From Youngiibacter fragilis 232.1 (lineage in GTDB: Bacteria > Bacillota > Clostridia > Clostridiales > Clostridiaceae), in NCBI RefSeq assembly GCF_000495435.3, contig NZ_AXUN02000172.1, positions 1-64,000 of the forward strand: a DNA stretch of 64,000 nucleotides, read 5' to 3'. The notes beneath the pieces were generated by a model. That model made no database searches and had not been told where the DNA came from. It was given only the letters and a program-made list of their open reading frames with translations. Positions 61,494 to 64,000 of this stretch are shown here, piece after piece. Position numbers and translations under genes: made by a program. Every line of letters starts with the position of its first letter. Position 1 is the stretch's first letter.

Positions 61494-62684
61494 ATGGGCA
61501 GCAGGGTGCTGGAAGAATTCTTGAGGGAAAATCTGGCGGAGCTTAAATCGAAGGGACTCTACAACGAGATAAACATCCTTGAAGGGGCTAACGGACCTGT
61601 GATTGAAATCGGGGGAAAGGAATTCATCAACCTTTCATCGAACAACTATCTCGGACTTGCAACCGACAAGAGGCTTAAGGAAAGGGCTGTTGAAGCGACC
61701 AACCTGTACGGCGTGGGTGCAGGGGCTGTAAGGACAATAAACGGAACTCTTCAGGTCCACGACGAGCTTGAGAAGAGGATCGCGAGGTTCAAGGGGACGG
61801 AGGCGGCAATTGCCTTCCAGAGCGGATTCAACTGCAACATGGGCGCGATCTCCGCGATAATGACAAAGGATGATGCAATACTGTCTGATGAGCTGAACCA
61901 TGCATCGATAATTGACGGATGCAGGCTGTCCGGAGCGAAGATCATAAGGGTCAGGCACCAGGACATGGATGACCTTAGGGCCAAGGCAAAGGAAGCCATA
62001 GAATCAGGGCTTTACGGGAAACTCATGTATATTTCGGATGGAGTCTTTTCCATGGATGGGGATGTTGCTGACATAAACGGGATAGTCGAAGCCTGCAGGG
62101 AATATGACCTCATAAGCTACATCGATGATGCCCATGGCTCAGGTGTGATGGGAAAGGGAGCAGGTACCGTCAAGCATTTCGGACATTCAAAGGACATAGA
62201 CCTCCAGATGGGGACGCTATCTAAGGCTATAGGAGTAGTCGGCGGTTATGTGGCGGGAACGAAGGACCTCATTGACTGGCTGAAGGTCAGGGCAAGGCCG
62301 TTCCTGTTCTCGACCTCAATGACGCCTGCAAGCGCAGCGGCATGCATCGAAGCCATAGATATCATGGAAGGCAGCACAGAGCTTCACGACAGGCTGTGGG
62401 AAAACGGACTGTACCTCAAGAAGAGGCTGAAGGAGATGGGCTTCAACATAGGAAATTCACAGACACCTATCACTCCTGTGATAATAGGGGATGAAGTCAT
62501 GGCACAGAGATTTTCGAAGAGGCTCTTCGAGGAAGGCGTATATGCCAAGGCAATTACATTCCCGACTGTACCTATGGGAACAGGAAGGATCAGGAACATG
62601 CCGACCGCGGCACATACGACAGAAATGCTGGACATGGCCCTGTCAGCCTATGAAAAGGTAGGCAGGGAACTCGGAGTCATTTAA
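61494..62684 (+). CDS. kbl: Glycine C-acetyltransferase (2-amino-3-ketobutyrate CoA ligase)
   Basis: This PLP enzyme of 396 residues splits 2-amino-3-ketobutyrate with CoA into glycine and acetyl-CoA. The PLP lysine is Lys244 in [12 protein letters not shown], and [20 protein letters not shown] and [10 protein letters not shown] are family motifs of the alpha-oxoamine synthases. The next gene makes its substrate, which separates it from 8-amino-7-oxononanoate synthase (BioF). AAGGAGGAGCG precedes the ATG. Confidence 0.94.
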   Translation: MGSRVLEEFLRENLAELKSKGLYNEINILEGANGPVIEIGGKEFINLSSNNYLGLATDKRLKERAVEATNLYGVGAGAVRTINGTLQVHDELEKRIARFKGTEAAIAFQSGFNCNMGAISAIMTKDDAILSDELNHASIIDGCRLSGAKIIRVRHQDMDDLRAKAKEAIESGLYGKLMYISDGVFSMDGDVADINGIVEACREYDLISYIDDAHGSGVMGKGAGTVKHFGHSKDIDLQMGTLSKAIGVVGGYVAGTKDLIDWLKVRARPFLFSTSMTPASAAACIEAIDIMEGSTELHDRLWENGLYLKKRLKEMGFNIGNSQTPITPVIIGDEVMAQRFSKRLFEEGVYAKAITFPTVPMGTGRIRNMPTAAHTTEMLDMALSAYEKVGRELGVI

Positions 62685-62699
62685 AGGGAGACTTTTTGT

Positions 62700-63656
62700 A
62701 TGAAGAACATACTGGTAACCGGAGCACTTGGCCAGCTTGGCTCAGAGCTTGTAGCACACCTCAGGGGAATATACGGGACCGATAATGTACTGGCGACCGA
62801 TATCAGAAAGCCACAGGAAGGTACAAGGGTGGCTGAGGGTCCGTTTGAGCTGCTTGATGTGACAGATGGAAATGGATTCATGGAGGTCACGAGGAAACGA
62901 AGGCCTGACACTATAATCCATCTTGCGGCGATTTTGTCAGCAACCGCAGAAAAGAATCCCATGCTTGCATGTAACATAAACATGGGGGGCCTTATGGCAG
63001 GCCTCGAAGCTGCAAGGGAAGCCGGGTCAAGCTTCTTCACTCCAAGCTCAATAGGCGCTTTCGGACCGTCGACACCAAAGGTCATGACCCCACAGGATAC
63101 CATACAGAGGCCAAGGACGATTTACGGGGTGACGAAGGTAGCTGGAGAGCTCCTCTGCGACTACTACCACCTGAAGTTCGGAGTGGATACAAGAGGAGTG
63201 AGGTTTCCCGGGCTGATCGGTTACGTAACTCCGCCAGGTGGAGGTACCACTGACTATGCCGTGGACATATTCTATGATGCAATAAGGAAGAAGAGCTACA
63301 CATCTTACATAGCTGCAGGCACATTCATGGACATGATGTACATGCCTGACGCGCTGAAGGCGGTGGTGGACCTTATGGAGGCTGACCCTGGCAGGCTCGT
63401 GCACAGGAACGCATTCAACATCACTGCCATGTCATTTGATCCGGAAATGGTGGCAAACGAGATAAGGAAGCACATACCGGAATTCAGGCTGGACTACGAG
63501 GTGGACCCTGTGAGACAAAGGATTGCAGATTCCTGGCCGAACAGCATGGACTGCTCGGCTGCTGCCCTCGAATGGGGCTTCAAGCCGGCCTATGACCTTG
63601 AGGGAATGGCTGCCGACATGCTTTTGCAGCTTCGGAAGAAGCTTGTTGTAACTTAG
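62700..63656 (+). CDS. tdh: L-threonine 3-dehydrogenase (SDR/epimerase type)
   Basis: This NAD-dependent enzyme of 318 residues oxidises L-threonine to 2-amino-3-ketobutyrate. It is the short-chain/epimerase-like form: GALGQLG (8-14) binds NAD, Tyr142 and Lys146 (YGVTK) form the catalytic pair, and PSSIGAFGPSTPK precedes them. Zinc-type Tdh motifs are absent. It follows kbl by 15 bases and completes the threonine-to-glycine route. Confidence 0.92.
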   Translation: MKNILVTGALGQLGSELVAHLRGIYGTDNVLATDIRKPQEGTRVAEGPFELLDVTDGNGFMEVTRKRRPDTIIHLAAILSATAEKNPMLACNINMGGLMAGLEAAREAGSSFFTPSSIGAFGPSTPKVMTPQDTIQRPRTIYGVTKVAGELLCDYYHLKFGVDTRGVRFPGLIGYVTPPGGGTTDYAVDIFYDAIRKKSYTSYIAAGTFMDMMYMPDALKAVVDLMEADPGRLVHRNAFNITAMSFDPEMVANEIRKHIPEFRLDYEVDPVRQRIADSWPNSMDCSAAALEWGFKPAYDLEGMAADMLLQLRKKLVVT

Positions 63657-63679
63657 GAAGAGAAACTGGAGGAATATTA

Positions 63680-64000
63680 ATGGATGAGAAATTTCTGATA
63701 GTCAACAGCAGGATACTGCCTGAAGTCTTTTCCAAGGTGCTTGAGGTAAAGAGCCTGCTGCATACGGGAAAGGTCAAGGATATCAGCGAGGGCGTGAAGG
63801 TCGTCGGGATATCACGAAGCGCATATTACAAGTACAAGGACAATGTATTCCTTCTTTCTGAAGGTACAAAAGGGAGGAAGGCGACTATAAATTTCCTTGT
63901 CAACCATGAGCCTGGAGCACTTTCCAGAGTCCTTGACAGGCTTGGAGAGGTAAAGGCAAATATAGTGACGATAAACCAGGATATTCCTATAAACAACGCA
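63680..64000 (+). CDS. thrR: ThrR/PheB-family ACT-domain regulator (3' end outside window)
   Basis: The first 107 codons of an ACT-domain DNA-binding protein (UPF0735 family) are present; the stop lies outside the window. An N-terminal helix-turn-helix (EGVKVVGISRSAYYKYKDNVF) is followed by an ACT core (TINFLVNHEPGALSRVLDRLGEVKANIVTINQDIPI). Bacillus ThrR (formerly PheB) represses threonine-biosynthesis genes. Its position after kbl-tdh suggests it links threonine breakdown and synthesis. TGGAGG precedes the ATG. Confidence 0.88.
   Translation, partial: MDEKFLIVNSRILPEVFSKVLEVKSLLHTGKVKDISEGVKVVGISRSAYYKYKDNVFLLSEGTKGRKATINFLVNHEPGALSRVLDRLGEVKANIVTINQDIPINNA

Noticed and set aside
61494-62684. 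8-amino-7-oxononanoate synthase (BioF)
   Set aside because: Same superfamily, but linkage to threonine dehydrogenase favours Kbl.

Overview
The window looks like a chromosomal segment of a mid-GC member of the Clostridia (Firmicutes). The reasons are strong AGGAGG-type ribosome binding sites, TTGACA-N17-TATAAT promoters, heavy AGG use for arginine, a T-box leader on ileS, a CcpA-like LacI regulator, a tryptophanase, a mannose-family PTS, a YutG-type PgpA and a ThrR/PheB-type ACT regulator. The genus cannot be fixed from sequence alone; a Youngiibacter/Proteiniclasticum-like clostridium would fit, but that is a guess. No rRNA, tRNA, CRISPR array or prophage was recognised.

Layout. 1-640: tail of an IS1182-type transposase and its probable right end. 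717-827: a compact cluster of DnaA boxes. 941-4697: four-gene osmoprotectant (glycine betaine/choline type) ABC importer. 4802-8463: HAD phosphatase, tryptophanase and a pair of short ChrA proteins. 8629-12038: TAXI-type TRAP importer (binding protein, DUF1850, fused DctQM). 12195-16766: ATP-cone protein, RapZ, two small proteins, two divergent radical-SAM proteins and ComB. 16995-25540: a sugar-acid-like catabolic block with KDPG aldolase, two 2-hydroxyacid dehydrogenases, 6-phosphogluconate dehydrogenase, PTS IIC-IID-IIA-IIB and a HAD phosphatase. 25646-29207: heterodimeric ABC exporter with one degenerate ATP site. 29242-31843: SH3-like protein, a possible TudS relative, BFD-like ferredoxin, nitroreductase, and a lipid-anchored barnase with its barstar. 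31840-35237: promoter, T-box and ileS. 35557-40526: LacI regulator, ACT protein, an in-frame GNAT-PgpA fusion, EamA protein, MATE pump and a small membrane protein. 40660-44750: two-component system, FNR-like regulator, two small proteins and an HNH nuclease.

The most unusual region is 44803-55352. One promoter, with inverted repeats around its -35 box and a leader of alternative GC-rich hairpins, precedes eleven tightly packed + strand genes. In order they are a caspase (C14 metacaspase-like), a CHAT protease, a metal-dependent amidohydrolase, a gingipain-like (C25) protease, a 90-aa protein, a DUF4332-like helix-hairpin-helix plus PASTA protein, a coiled-coil protein, two paralogues of an unrecognised family, a lysine-rich disordered protein and two TPR-like proteins. 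Three different clan-CD cysteine peptidases in one operon, with scaffold-like partners that appear to share a common domain, suggest an undescribed proteolytic signalling, cell-death or defence system. None of these proteins has an obvious signal peptide, so it probably acts in the cytoplasm.

55388-64000 returns to ordinary genes: MATE, RlmI and a SWIM/SNF2 helicase on the minus strand, then a threonine-degradation operon (kbl, tdh) followed by a ThrR-like regulator cut by the window edge.
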